Shown piece by piece: positions 53,358 through 63,379 of a DNA stretch of 64,000 nucleotides. The notes under the pieces were generated by a model. The model ran no database searches and was not told where the DNA came from. It was given only the letters and a program-made list of their open reading frames with translations. Each line of letters starts with the position of its first letter. Position 1 is the first letter of the stretch. Source of the DNA: Drosophila persimilis (Eukaryota > Arthropoda > Insecta > Diptera > Drosophilidae). Location: the NCBI RefSeq assembly GCF_003286085.1, contig NW_020825374.1:558001-622000 (forward strand). Reading direction: 5' to 3'. The translations under genes were made by a program, and so were the position numbers.

Positions 53358-54149
53358 ACACCATGACTGAAAGCTATTGAGATCGGATTGCAAGCGAGAA
53401 TGAAATGAAATGTCCTTGTACTGGACACAGAGTTTAACATCATCCGCATACATAAGTACTCGAGAGTATGTTAATACTGAAGGCAAGTCATTAATAATAA
53501 GTGTGAAGAGTGAGGGGCCTAGATGGCTGCCCTGTGGTACTCCCGAAGAAGCCTTTACTGGTAAAGAGAGGGAGTTTTTGAAGAGGACTCTTTGAGACCT
53601 AGAACAAAGATAGCTGGAAATCCATCTCAGGAGGTTGGGCGGAAACCCTAAAAGGTCAAGTTTATGTGCTAAAAGGGAATGGTTTACAGAGTCGAATGCT
53701 TTACTAAAGTCGGTGTAAATAACATCCGTCTGTAAGTTACCTTGAAAGCCTTTAATAATGAAATAGGTAAACTCTAACAAGTTCGTGGTGGTTGATCGCC
53801 GCCTTATAAATCCATGCTGAGTTGGAGATATAAGTGACTTGCAAAGATGTTGCAAGTGCGGAGTTAAAACCTTCTCAAACATTTTGGAAATAGTGGATAA
53901 CTTTGCTATACCTCTATAATTTTTTGCATCAGACTTGCTACGTTTTTTATGGAGAGGAATTATAAACGATTCCTTCCAGATCGGGGGGAAGCAAGAAGAA
54001 TCAATGGATAGGGTGAATAGTTTAAGCAAAGGTCCACACAGTGCCTCGACGCAGTACCTGAGTACACAACCTGGAACCCCGTCTGGACCCGGTGAAAACA
54101 CCGGCTTAACTAGTCGAAGAACATGAAGTAGGGAATATTCATTTAACAA
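53358..54149 (-). CDS. CR1-like reverse transcriptase (partial)
   Basis: The open frame encodes FSPGPDGVPGCVLRY, DSSCFPPIWKESFIIPLHKK, YTDFSKAFDSVNH (first Asp), SGVPQGSHLGPSLF and the catalytic LMYADDVKLCVQYKD, then is cut at 53358 by Osvaldo-like LTR sequence; the last ~35 codons belong to that LTR. It is the only CR1 copy here with an intact YADD box. 54150-54526 upstream is in broken frames (an ORF fragment 54360-54647 covers the endonuclease-RT linker). Confidence 0.85.
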
Positions 54150-54359
54150 GGGACTGAAAATGCCGTTCGACCTCGGTAATCCGTATGGGTACGGTTGACC
54201 AGAGTAGCTTTCCTCAGAATAGGTGGTTTGGAAGAATTGGGCAAAAAGATCGGCAATTGCCTGATCATTATTTGCCGACGTATTACAAAATGATAGCGAG
54301 GATGGGTGTGCGGACGTTCTACGCTTACTGTTTACGAAGCAGTAAAACTGTTTAGGGTC

Positions 54360-55460
54360 CTAAGAAAAACGTATCCTGCAACGAGATAGGTAGTTCTTAT
54401 AGCATTGACCATTAGGAACTGAAAAGTTTGACCGAGCTATTAGATAACGAGAGTGAGAAGTAGGAGAGCCCACTTCTTGAAATTTTTTATAAAGTCTTGA
54501 TTTTAAGTTTTTTAGACTGGATAACTCTATGGTAAACCAAGGAGGTTTTCCAGATCTAATCGGACAAGAAAGCGGGACACAATAATCAAAAAATGTGCCA
54601 AGAGCATTGTAAAAAATGTTTGTGCCTTTTGTGACATCAGTGCACAATTACAAAGCGGACCAATCAAAATCCCTAATAAGGTTTTAAGCTTCGCAAACTC
54701 GGCTTTACGAAAGCAGCGGACACGTTCAGGTAGTCTACTCGACCGATCCAATACAGTTGGTCCTATATCTAGCGACACCTCGAAAGTAGGGTGGTAGGCG
54801 TCTTCAGGTATAGTGAGCCGAAGGGCTCGGGTTAACAACACTATGGTCGGATCCGATACAAAGCATAGATCAAGCAATCGACCCAAGGAATTTTTCACAT
54901 GATTGACTTGAGACAGGGACAGGTCAAGCAAGCCGTCAACAAAGTCATGTCGTGACATGGGCACTAGGATACTAGACTCGATTACCGAAGACCAAACAGT
55001 TCCTGGCGAGTTGAAGTCACCAAGAACTATCATACGATCTTTATCAGATAGCGAGGAAGAAACAGCGGTTAAAGCGGACAAGTGCTGCTCATAAATTGAA
55101 ATATCCGAAGAAGGTGGGATATACGAGCAAGTAATGAATATAGCGAAAGCGGGAAGAATCAGTTTTACACACAGCAATTCCAGTTCCTGTTGAACTTGGA
55201 CTGTGAAGTGTTCTGACGTGATGTAAGAGTCCACTGCAATTAGAACCCCTCCTGCACGTCGAGACGAACGGTCCTTTCTAAAAGTTTTGTACCGACCTGC
55301 CAAAACCTCGGAACTAAGAATGTCCGGCTTTAACCAGGTTTCAGTAAACACAATAACGTGGGAAGCAAATGCAACACTATCCCGGAAAAGAATGCTGAGC
55401 TTACCTTTTGGAAAGGTGGAAGCAAGACGGGAAGTTGAGGAAGAGGAAGTTGAGGTTGAG
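54360..55460 (-). pseudogene. CR1-like endonuclease and linker
   Basis: Endonuclease part: FTETWLKPDILSSEVLAGRY (catalytic Glu), GGVLIAVDSYI, CSYIPPSSDIS, LGDFNSPG (Asp/Asn) and the linker LLDLCFVSDPTI. The N-terminal strand with the first Asn is missing, because the frame is fused to gag by a deletion near 55400-55460. The plus-strand fragment at 19360-19754 keeps that start. The frame is lost again around 54527-54650. Confidence 0.8.
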
Positions 55461-56413
55461 GGTGGCATACTGGAAAGATTTCGAAGGGATATGGGGGGCC
55501 TATTCTTCTTCTTAGCCCTAAACTCCTTCACAACCAAATGCTCCGGCCTAAATTTGGCGGAGCAAATGGTGTCAAATTGAGTTGGGGAGATGCTTATCTT
55601 AAACGAGGCTATCTCCCTGGCATAAGAGAAGTTAAATTTCTCCACCTTTAAGCCCGCGGCTTTTATTTTGCTTTGAATAAAAGTAATTTCATCATTAGAT
55701 ATGAGGTCAGGGGCCAGCCGTGAAACAAAAACTTGTCGTTTTGGTGGGACTCCCACCAGTTGTTTAGTCACCACTGGCCTAGTACCTGTGGTGGCAATAT
55801 CCGGATGTCCGGGACGCCTATTTACTGGTGGGTTCGGGATAGAAGGGACAACTAGCGAACTTGCGGACACCATGGACACTTACGCTGCAGACGTACTTGG
55901 CTGCACATTCTCCGAGGCGATGAATTCGGCTACCGAATCTGCATCGCCAGCAGCTGTCGTTGCCTTTGGAGTGGCAAACGAGATCAACTGCTGCACACTT
56001 GGAGTGGTCGGAGTCAGTTTTTCGGCGGCGCACGGCTGAGTGACGGTTGGCACTTGCAGATCCCGCGGAGTGACGTTTTTGCGCCTCGGAGACTTATTCA
56101 GCAGTTTTAAACCGCTAAACTGAGCATCCATGGCTAGGAGCCGATCGTATTGGTTTTTAAAACCAACGGTCAGCTCCTTAAAGCCACTCCGCGTCTGCCT
56201 CATAAAAGATACCATGTCTTTCTCCACCGCACGGCATGCCTCGCAACTGTAATGCAAGCCATTACGTTTGGCTATAGCATCACTCACGAGGCCAGAAAAT
56301 CCAGCGCATTTTGCGTGCACTACGCTATCGCAGAGCCAGCAGGGGACATTCGGCTGATCATGGGTGATCTGCTTCTTACAGGTTTTTTTGGCACAGACAA
56401 CAGCGTATTCCAT
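55461..56413 (-). pseudogene. CR1-like ORF1 (gag) with PHD-like finger
   Basis: ATG at 56413. Residues 1-60 form a Cys/His finger (CAKKTCKKQ, CWLCDSVVHAKC, CEACRAVEK) like the PHD fingers of CR1-clade ORF1. A coiled stretch follows and a proline/threonine-rich part. A TAA at 55880-55882 interrupts; the same frame runs on from 55879 through VFVSRLAPDLISNDEITFI, an RRM-like segment, and then fuses to the endonuclease. ORF1 protein binds the element RNA. Confidence 0.75.
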
Positions 56414-56925
56414 TTTATTATTATTTACTTACTATTATTTGCAAAACAAATTGGTATCAGCCCAATGTGCCAGACAACGCTAAAAGCGGAATTGGTAAAA
56501 AAAGAGAGCAGAGTGGAGAGCGGTTATAGCGAGAGCTACTAAGCAGAGAGCGCTATTGCTCAGAAAGTTTAAAGAGCGAGAGAGAAAGAACAGTTATTGA
56601 ACGTAAGGTGATAGCGAGAGAGTGATAAAACAACAAAAGCTACCAGACGAGAGCGGACTGCAATGCAATGTATGCGTACTCACTCACTGCAACAACACAA
56701 ACACAAGCACAAGCCGACGCCGAAAAATAAAAAGTTAAATAATGTTTTAACACAAATCAAAAGGCATGCACTCGCGTAATAGAATAGGTTTCCAGATTGT
56801 TGTCTGGTTAGGAAGTATAATTAGAATTTAATTAGGAAAACACCGGCTGTTTATTCAAAACAAAAGGAAAAAATGCGGAGCGCAAAACAAAAACGGGTCT
56901 GATCACTACGAAAGAGAACGACTTT
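56414..56925 (-). promoter_or_regulatory. CR1-like 5' UTR / presumed internal promoter
   Basis: No ORF. It carries GA-rich blocks (gagcgagagagaaag, gcgagagagtga), which in Drosophila often bind GAGA factor. The 5' end lies next to the TTTAA repeat at ~56921. Promoter function is inferred from LINE organisation. Confidence 0.5.
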
Positions 56926-57005
56926 AACCTAATGTAAAAGTAATGGATAACCTTCTTTATCGTCGAGCTGAACACGCCACTGGTGAGCAAATTAGTGATG
57001 ACATG
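56926..57005 (+). pseudogene. Osvaldo-like pol continuation
   Basis: It reads NVKVMDNLLYRRAEHATGEQISDDM, directly continuing QANPDRL at 50221 and matching 25722-25800 on the other strand. It ends at the poly(T) of the R1-clade LINE. Confidence 0.85.
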
Positions 57006-58640
57006 TTTTTTGTTTTGTATTCGATTACTTTTATTTCTTCTATTAATACTAATACATATATTAGATTAACAACTAGTTGTTGTGAGGGCCTGGGTCTGTG
57101 GTTTGTTGGTGGGGTAATGGGGCGTAGCTATGCGGTACGGCTGCAAAGCATTGCTTCGCACAGCCGTACCTCCTTACTCCTCCGACACATTCCTTTCCCT
57201 CTCTGTTACCGTAGTTCCCGCATTATAGTGGCGGCGAACCTAGTGCATCACATGCCTTGGGATCCGCTTCTATGACTGGCAAGATCCCTCCGATGCTGAT
57301 GCTGGTGGCTAGCTCGGCCTCTAGCTGACACCTCTCATATTCGAAGCGATGGCACTCGAAGAAGACGTGATAGGCGTCCTCCACGATGCCTCGACCGCAG
57401 GATCGCAGGACCGCTTTAGGTATGATCTGAAGCATCCGTGACCGCTCAGCATCTGTGTGAGGTGGAAGTCCACCTGTCCATTCTTCCTCTCCAACCACAG
57501 CTTGATGTCAGGAATAAGCCTGTGGGTCCAGCGTCCTTTGGTCGAGGAATCCCACTTCATCTGCCATCTCCTGACGCTTTCGTGCCTGGGTGATTCCCAC
57601 GCAGCTCTCGTGGGAGGGTTAAGTTGAGTCCCTGCGGGATAGCTCATACTCCTCGGCCTCATACTACTCCGAACGCGCAAGCGATCCTGATAGCGCATAA
57701 GCGGTGCGTTGCCTCGACTCCTCGCATATAGCTCGGCACCTTCGTCGCTTTGGACCACACTGAGGCAGCATACAGGATCTGGGAGGAGACGACGCTGGTG
57801 ATTAACTTCCTCCTCACTTGCTGGTGCTCAGCAGGATTCGCGATAGTGCTCGGCAAGTCTGAGCGGCCTTTGCGTTGGCATACTCCAGGCACCACTACGA
57901 AGGCGACGTCGTCGGCAAACCCCACGACCGTCGTGCCCTCGGGAAGGCTCAGTCGCAGAACTTCATCATACATAGTGTTCCATAGGAGCGGCCCCAGCAC
58001 CGACCCCTGCTGGAATCCAGCAGTTACTTTGTATGCTCTTGTCCCTTCGCTCGTCTCGTAAAGCAGCACCCTCTCACTGAGAGAGCTATCCACTATTCTC
58101 AGGAAGTATTCCGGGATCCGTAGCATCCGCAGGGCTTCCATCGTTCTTCCCCAGTCCGCCGTGTTGAACGCTTTATTAATTTGGAGGGTGACCAGCAGGC
58201 AGTACTGTTTTTTGCCTGCTCTCCACCGCTTCCTGCTGGTGGCGTTCTCCGCAATATTGGTGACAATGCTTATAGCATCCAGAGCTGATCTGCCTTTCTG
58301 GAAGCCATACTGGTTGGGCGACAGGCCGCCGGCATTTTCAATAGCACGACAGAGCCTACGTTGAGCTTTTCGCATACCTTCCCCGCGTTGTCTAGGAGAC
58401 AAATTGATCTATACGAGGAAGGCTCGCGTGGTGGTTTTCCTGGCTTGTTGAGCAGCAATAGCTTCTGTGTCTTCCACCTATCGGGGAAGGTACCTTCTAG
58501 GAGACACTTATTGATGCACTTATCAGCAAAGGCGGATGGCTGTAGTGCCAATGCCAGTTTTAAAGCCCTATTTGGGATTGCATCCGGGCCTGGGGCTTTT
58601 TTGCTGGACAGGCTCCTCCCGGCTTCCAGGACCTCTGCGC
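57006..58640 (-). mobile_element. R1-clade LINE, second copy (5'-truncated)
   Basis: Its poly(A) (plus-strand ttttttgttttg at 57006) abuts tagtgatgacatg, exactly the target of the copy at 23292-25721. It is therefore the same insertion, duplicated with its host element. It keeps the RT palm and the C-terminal Cys/His motif that the other copy lost. It is broken off at ~58640 within the RT N-terminal region. Confidence 0.85.
57223..58551 (-). pseudogene. R1-clade reverse transcriptase, frameshifted
   Basis: 58270-58551: LLLNKPGKPPREPSSYRSICLLD. 57659-58402: NQYGFQKGRSALDAI, LQINKAFNTADWG (the usual first Asp position reads N here), FQQGSVLGPLLW, the catalytic VGFADDVAFVVV and thumb RRKLITSVVSS. 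57321-57758 and 57223-57498: C-terminal domain with QMLSGHGC and GIVEDAYHVFFECHRFE. Two or three frame changes separate the parts. Confidence 0.85.
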
Positions 58641-58670
58641 AGTAAAAGTAATCGAATACAAAAAAAAAAT
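58641..58670 (+). repeat. Isolated R1-clade 3' tail in opposite orientation
   Basis: taaaagtaatcgaataca followed by nine A, identical to the 3' end at 25694-25720 but in plus orientation, joined to the broken 5' side of the minus-strand copy. Confidence 0.85.
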
Positions 58671-60133
58671 GTGCAGGGCGGGAGAGTTGAGTGAAAAAAA
58701 CCCGTGTCGGTCGCGCGCCTCCGTGGCTCCTCTGTTTGCGCCGCGTTCCGTGTGTCTGCGGAGCTGCCGGGGGTGGAATAGGCCCTGGGCTGACGAGGTA
58801 CCACTCTGGCTGTCACGGCAGGTCGAGCTCCTCCTCGTTGTGCCCGCCTCCGATCCAGGCTGGTTGTTCGTTTCATCCGAGTCGGCGGTGGCAGCCGCTG
58901 AGTGAAGTGACTGGCTACAATTCAAAGAGAGAGTGATCAACGGTAAGCGAGCGTACGTCCACCCATACTTACCCTATGGGCGCGATGCCTACTGTACTTT
59001 ACTTCGGGATCCTGGTCCGAACAGACCGTGTCGAAACCCAAGACGGTCGTCAAACAGGATTTTAAAGCAATCTTCCATGGCTAAATTAATTTGGGGTTTG
59101 TCACTCAAACTCAAATAAATGACCGCACTCACGAAGCTCTCGAAGAGAGTTTCTCCCCTCCTCTCACCGGCTCAAGATGGATGGCGACGGAGTTGCCATA
59201 TCTCGCAACTGAGTTGCCTGCACCGCGCGAGTATGCGTAGGTTGGCCGTTTTAAGGCCCGACATAATGCACCACTTGTCTCAGCTTCTTTAAGATGAGCT
59301 ACACGTTTTTCAGTATGTTTATTTTCCTGATCAGAGCAGCAGCTGCTGACCAGGGCTACAAGACGGCGACAGTCTACCCATCGCAGGCATGTCCCACCAT
59401 CAGAGGGCACTGCTACGTAGCAAACAGGAAAACGAGCACCGGTAGATGGCGCTGCATCACACATCCTAGAAGTATGCCACGACTTCTCGATCCCCTAACC
59501 ACGGGGCTATAGGATGTGGAAAATTGGAGCTGATGGGGATCATTAGAGGCTCACATTCCACATCGGCGCTTTCTGAGGCCATCGGGTACACAACGGGTCC
59601 CGGATCTGACCTCCTGCCATCCCCACCGCTACGACGGCGTACCCTTTAACGGGGCTCCGCCGATCGAGAAGGGGCGGTATAACCCCCAGCGACTAACGTC
59701 TGGATGAAATTCCCGGACATCGCGGGATGCCCAGGATAAGCCTACATAGTGGACCCATCGGTGCCATAGGCTCCTTCCTTACGTGCATTAGACTCTGTGT
59801 TGACGGCGTCGGCATTCTATGACCTGAATAGGCAGGCTGAACCCCTGTTGAAATGGTTCATAGGTTAATGTCTCCACCGCCCCCGTCTCGTTAAAACCTT
59901 GGCAGGCCTCGTTTAACGCTTCCTGGCCGTCCCACTATAGTGGATGCGTAGGCTTGGTTGATTCATATCCCAACTAGCACCGATCTGGCTCTGAACCCTG
60001 GCGCTCATAAGGCACAGGGTCAACCCTCGCTTGGACCTCACTCCACGGAAAGACACCCATGGGATCACCACGGTGACTACGCACTGCGGCCAGGAATAAC
60101 GATTTAGAAAGATTTAGCTCTGAGAGTGGTAGC
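58671..60133. other. Unidentified GC-rich segment
   Basis: About 1.46 kb without a believable ORF and without similarity to anything else in the window. 58680-58880 is rich in CG and Ser/Arg-type codons in all frames. 59100-59115 has an AAATAAA signal. 59510-60100 is evenly GC-rich with several short palindromes (ggatgtgg, ggggctccgcc). It may be 5' or 3' untranslated sequence of a LINE, but I cannot show that. Confidence 0.3.
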
Positions 60134-60439
60134 TGTAGCGCCATTTGGATAATAATAATTGTTATTAGGATAGTATTTCATGAAGTCTAGTGTAAGTTAG
60201 GCTAGGGCAAAGCGGGAGAGCAATAAAAGCTCGCTCTCTCGCTCTTGGCGAATTCGCCCCGCTTTGCCACCGTAGATAAGGTAGGCACAGAAGAAATTGT
60301 TTTAATATAAGAAGGAAGTCGAGAAAAATCCATGAAATCGAACGCACGCACTCCTTTTTTTCGTCGTATTAAAATACAAAATTGCAGTCACCCAAGTTGT
60401 TTCGGTATCGTTATTTAGAAAAACTCTTCTAAAATTTCA
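60134..60439 (+). repeat. Candidate 5' LTR of BEL 4 (306 bp)
   Basis: TGTAGCGCC...AAATTTCA followed directly by TGGCGCC. The TG/CA ends and position fit, but the partner LTR lies outside the window, so the left border is tentative. It contains an inverted repeat around gggcaaagcgggagag / cgccccgctttgcc (60214-60270). Confidence 0.5.
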
Positions 60440-60455
60440 TGGCGCCCCCGGGTGG
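60440..60455 (+). promoter_or_regulatory. PBS-like site of BEL 4
   Basis: TGGCGCCCCCGGGTGG after the CA end. It has the TGG start of a primer site. I could not match it to a specific tRNA. Confidence 0.45.
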
Positions 60456-61119
60456 ACTTGCAATTTAAACGTATTAATTCAAGTGGAAGGCAAAAGTGAC
60501 AGTGACACAGTGGAGAAAAGATAAATAGCCAAAATCTATTATACATACATACATGTACATACATGCATATGTGCTGCAGCCAAATTGCCAAATTGACCGC
60601 GAAGTGTGTGCAAAAAAAAAAAATTCATCAAACAAAACTAAAAATCACCGCGTCGGTCGTGCAATACCCTGTCTGCAGCTATATACAAAAGGAGATACAC
60701 ATATACCATCTACCCAAGAAGATCCAAGTGGAGCATCCAGTATAAGAAGAGGAGAGTACAGCACCTGGAATTTCCAATCTCTCAAGAGGTATTTGTGCAA
60801 AAAATTGAAAGCTCGAGTGAAGACGAAAAGATTAAAAAACTCGCAATTATTGTCTTGTGCTGAAATTCTCGCCTCGCTTCGTGCCTCGCTTTCAATTCTT
60901 GGCACATACGTATGACATAGTAGAGCTAGATTGCATGCTGTAGTTAGAGTTGAGCATATATTGAGCATATACATATACATATGTACATCTAACCCTCTTG
61001 GACGCAATAACTACACATATAACTCATTTTAACTGCAATCGCTGTCACCCCTTTCCCCTTTCTCGTTTTCGTTGTGTCAAATATATGTATAGTTGGGTCG
61101 TTGGCCAAGCACGCATACC

Positions 61120-61560
61120 AATACGCAGCTGCAGCGGTGAATTTTTTCGTCTCGCTTTCGCTCTTCACCGTTGCTTATCGTTGTTCTTTTGTTTGGCGCG
61201 CTTGATCCAAACCAAACACCAAGTGACGCGCTACCCTGTTTTCGTCGGGTATATTCGTTTGGTGTCAGTAGGATCCAACTATCAATTAAGACAAAGTCGT
61301 GCCTCGCAAATCAATTTAGCGTCGATCGTTGTCGGTGCATACGTATACACAACATCCATTCTTCAGAACTGCAGCGGTGAAATTTTTCGTTTTCGCTTGT
61401 CACCAGTGCAGTTCGTTGCTATTCTTGTGTGGTTTTCGTGTACGCGCCAGCCAAGCGACGCTCTACCCTAAATTTTTCGGGTATATTGGTTTTTCACCTC
61501 GTTTGGGTACAATTACCCATTATTTCATTGAGTGCCTCGGCATTAAATACGATTATTAGA
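61120..61560. repeat. Imperfect ~240-bp tandem repeat in BEL 4 leader
   Basis: Two units share ctgcagcggtgaa(t)ttttcg, then caagtgacgcgctaccctg / caagcgacgctctacccta, then ttcgtcgggtatattcg / tttttcgggtatattgg. They lie at about 61127-61260 and 61368-61490. TACA microsatellite lies upstream at 60541-60570. No ORF in the leader is convincing. Confidence 0.65.
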
Positions 61561-61600
61561 AACGATCTTTCGCCTTCAGTTGCTTGTATTGAGAATCAAT

Positions 61601-63379
61601 ATGACCTCAAAAGCCAACAATATTGCCCTTGAAGAGCTGAAGAAAAAGCGCAGTTGCCGTGTCAAAGGCATTCGTTTATTAGCGGACCGTTTAGAAGCGG
61701 GGGATATTCCGCTGGTATTGACGGAGCTCGAGTGCAGACTCAAAACGCTGATGCGTAGCATTGACACGGCACGCGAACTTCAAGAGAAGATTGAAGATAT
61801 AGACATTGACGATGAATTTGGAGTCGAGTTGGAAGAACTCTCAATTGTCACAAAGGCAAAATTAATGTCTCTCATTTGCGCATTAAAGACAGCTGATGAG
61901 ACAATACCGGCAGTACCAGCTTATGGTGGCCCAACTCGTGCTCGCCTTCCGAAGTTAGCACTGCCGCAGTTCAGCGGCAACTTTTCGGACTTTAAAAACT
62001 TCATAGGTTTATTTGAGACTCTAGTTCACAATGACCAAAGCATTCCAATTATCGAAAAGTTCAACCATTTGCTTTCGTGTCTCTCCGGTGAAGCGTTGGG
62101 AACAGTTAGGGCTTTCCAAGTAACCGAGACCAACTACGAGAAAGCAATGGCTAGCTTAAAACGGGTCTACGATAATGATTGTCTGATCTTTAAAAATCAC
62201 ATTGATGCCCTATTTAGTCTTCCCAAAATGACCCAGCAATCAGCATCGTCCTTAAGAAACCTTATCGATACCGCCTCATCCATATATGGTTCGTTGTTGT
62301 CGATAGGCGATGATAAAAAGATCTCGAATGCGATGATTATTCATCTCGTCTTGAGCAGAGTCGATCCGGTGACCAAAGAGAAATGGGAAGAACAGCTCGA
62401 TTATGACAAACTGCCACTTTGGACGGACTGTGAAAAGTTGCTTAATCGCAGACATCAGCATCTTTCGGCCGAAAATTCGGACAAACCAAAGCAGGAGCAG
62501 AAAGCTGTGCCAAGCAAGCCGCATAATCGGAGCTCATTCGCGTGTTCCACCGCGAATACCAAAAACCAACAATGCAGCTACTGCAATGCGAAAGGCCATT
62601 TGTTGACAGATTGCAGTCCATTTCGTCGGCTGGCAGTAATGCAAAGGTTCGAATTCGCAAAAACTGCATCCTTGTGCATCAATTGTCTGCAGCCAGGCCA
62701 CTCTGTAGTACGATGCAAAGCTAAGAAGTGTCGAGTGTGTGGCTGCTCACACCATACCTTATTGCATAGGTACACAGTGGCGAATAAAAGTCTAGCGTTA
62801 CCATCACCCCCAGAGAATTCTTCTACTCCTCCCAATCAGAATCAACCTTCCACTTCGCATGCTCTCCATGCGACAGCTATGGATAGAGTTATTCTGGCTA
62901 CGTCGATCGTAAGCGTCCGAACAAATAATGGTGAACATGTTTTGGCCCGAGCTCTGCTTGACTCGGGGTCTCAAACCAATTTTATAACTGAGGACTTAGC
63001 CCAGCGCTTACAGATCCGTAGGGAGGAGTCGTGTATCAACTTGCTTGGTATTGGTGAATCCAATTCACAAGTCAAGAAAAAGATACACACGGTGGTGAAG
63101 TCGCGAATTACTGGTAGTGAGTTTTCGGTTGATTTCTGGATTCTAAGGTCCATTTCGGGGTATCACCCTGATCAGACACTTAACGTGAGTGACTGGAAAA
63201 TCCCGAAGAACTTACCACTTGCAGACCCATATTTCTTCAAGCCACAGAAGATAGATATGTTGATAGGCGCAGAAAAATTTTTCGAACTTTTATCTGTTGG
63301 TCAGATTCGACAAGGTCCTGACTATCCAACTCTGCAGAAAACGCTTGGATTGTGTCGGGCAGATACACTCCAAAGGTGA
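61601..63379 (+). CDS. BEL 4 gag and aspartic protease
   Basis: ATG 61601 (MTSKANNIALEEL); the open frame begins a few codons earlier without ATG. Residues ~20-100 are helical and charged, then the DUF1759 core (LPKLALPQFSGNFSDFKNFIGLF, HLLSCLSGEALGTVRAF). Two knuckles follow (CSYCNAKGHLLTDC and CINCLQPGHSVVRC), then CRVCGCSHHTLLH. The protease has LLDSGSQTNFI and ends MLIGAEKFFELL. The last codons (after TLQKTLGL) are shifted by a 1-nt deletion near 63345. It is otherwise full length for a BEL gag-protease. Confidence 0.9.
   Translation: MTSKANNIALEELKKKRSCRVKGIRLLADRLEAGDIPLVLTELECRLKTLMRSIDTARELQEKIEDIDIDDEFGVELEELSIVTKAKLMSLICALKTADETIPAVPAYGGPTRARLPKLALPQFSGNFSDFKNFIGLFETLVHNDQSIPIIEKFNHLLSCLSGEALGTVRAFQVTETNYEKAMASLKRVYDNDCLIFKNHIDALFSLPKMTQQSASSLRNLIDTASSIYGSLLSIGDDKKISNAMIIHLVLSRVDPVTKEKWEEQLDYDKLPLWTDCEKLLNRRHQHLSAENSDKPKQEQKAVPSKPHNRSSFACSTANTKNQQCSYCNAKGHLLTDCSPFRRLAVMQRFEFAKTASLCINCLQPGHSVVRCKAKKCRVCGCSHHTLLHRYTVANKSLALPSPPENSSTPPNQNQPSTSHALHATAMDRVILATSIVSVRTNNGEHVLARALLDSGSQTNFITEDLAQRLQIRREESCINLLGIGESNSQVKKKIHTVVKSRITGSEFSVDFWILRSISGYHPDQTLNVSDWKIPKNLPLADPYFFKPQKIDMLIGAEKFFELLSVGQIRQGPDYPTLQKTLGLCRADTLQR

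Larger units (their letters stand above)
50222..56925 (-). mobile_element. CR1-like LINE composite inserted in Osvaldo-like pol
   Basis: A minus-strand CR1-type LINE: 5' UTR (56414-56925), gag with a PHD-like Cys/His finger, endonuclease, RT. It is interrupted by an Osvaldo-like LTR fragment (51713-53355) and followed by a second CR1 piece whose RT overlaps the first, so at least two copies are joined. TTTAA at both ends (around 50220 and 56923) may be the target duplication. SGVPQGSHLGP and a gag with a PHD finger suggest the CR1 clade. Confidence 0.7.

Noticed and set aside
55287-56542. Plus-strand open frames opposite CR1 gag/endonuclease
   Set aside because: Antisense of a recognisable LINE coding region, with no domain of their own.
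58568-58940. Minus-strand open frames across the LINE tail junction
   Set aside because: They cross an obvious recombination junction and a poly(A), with low-complexity Arg/Ser content. Not a gene.
59129-59512. Two ~70-110-codon frames in the unidentified segment
   Set aside because: Opposite strands, no start context, no motif. Kept only as unidentified DNA.
60645-61007. 120-codon frames on both strands of the BEL 4 leader
   Set aside because: They lie in a repeat-rich leader, overlap each other and have no conserved features.
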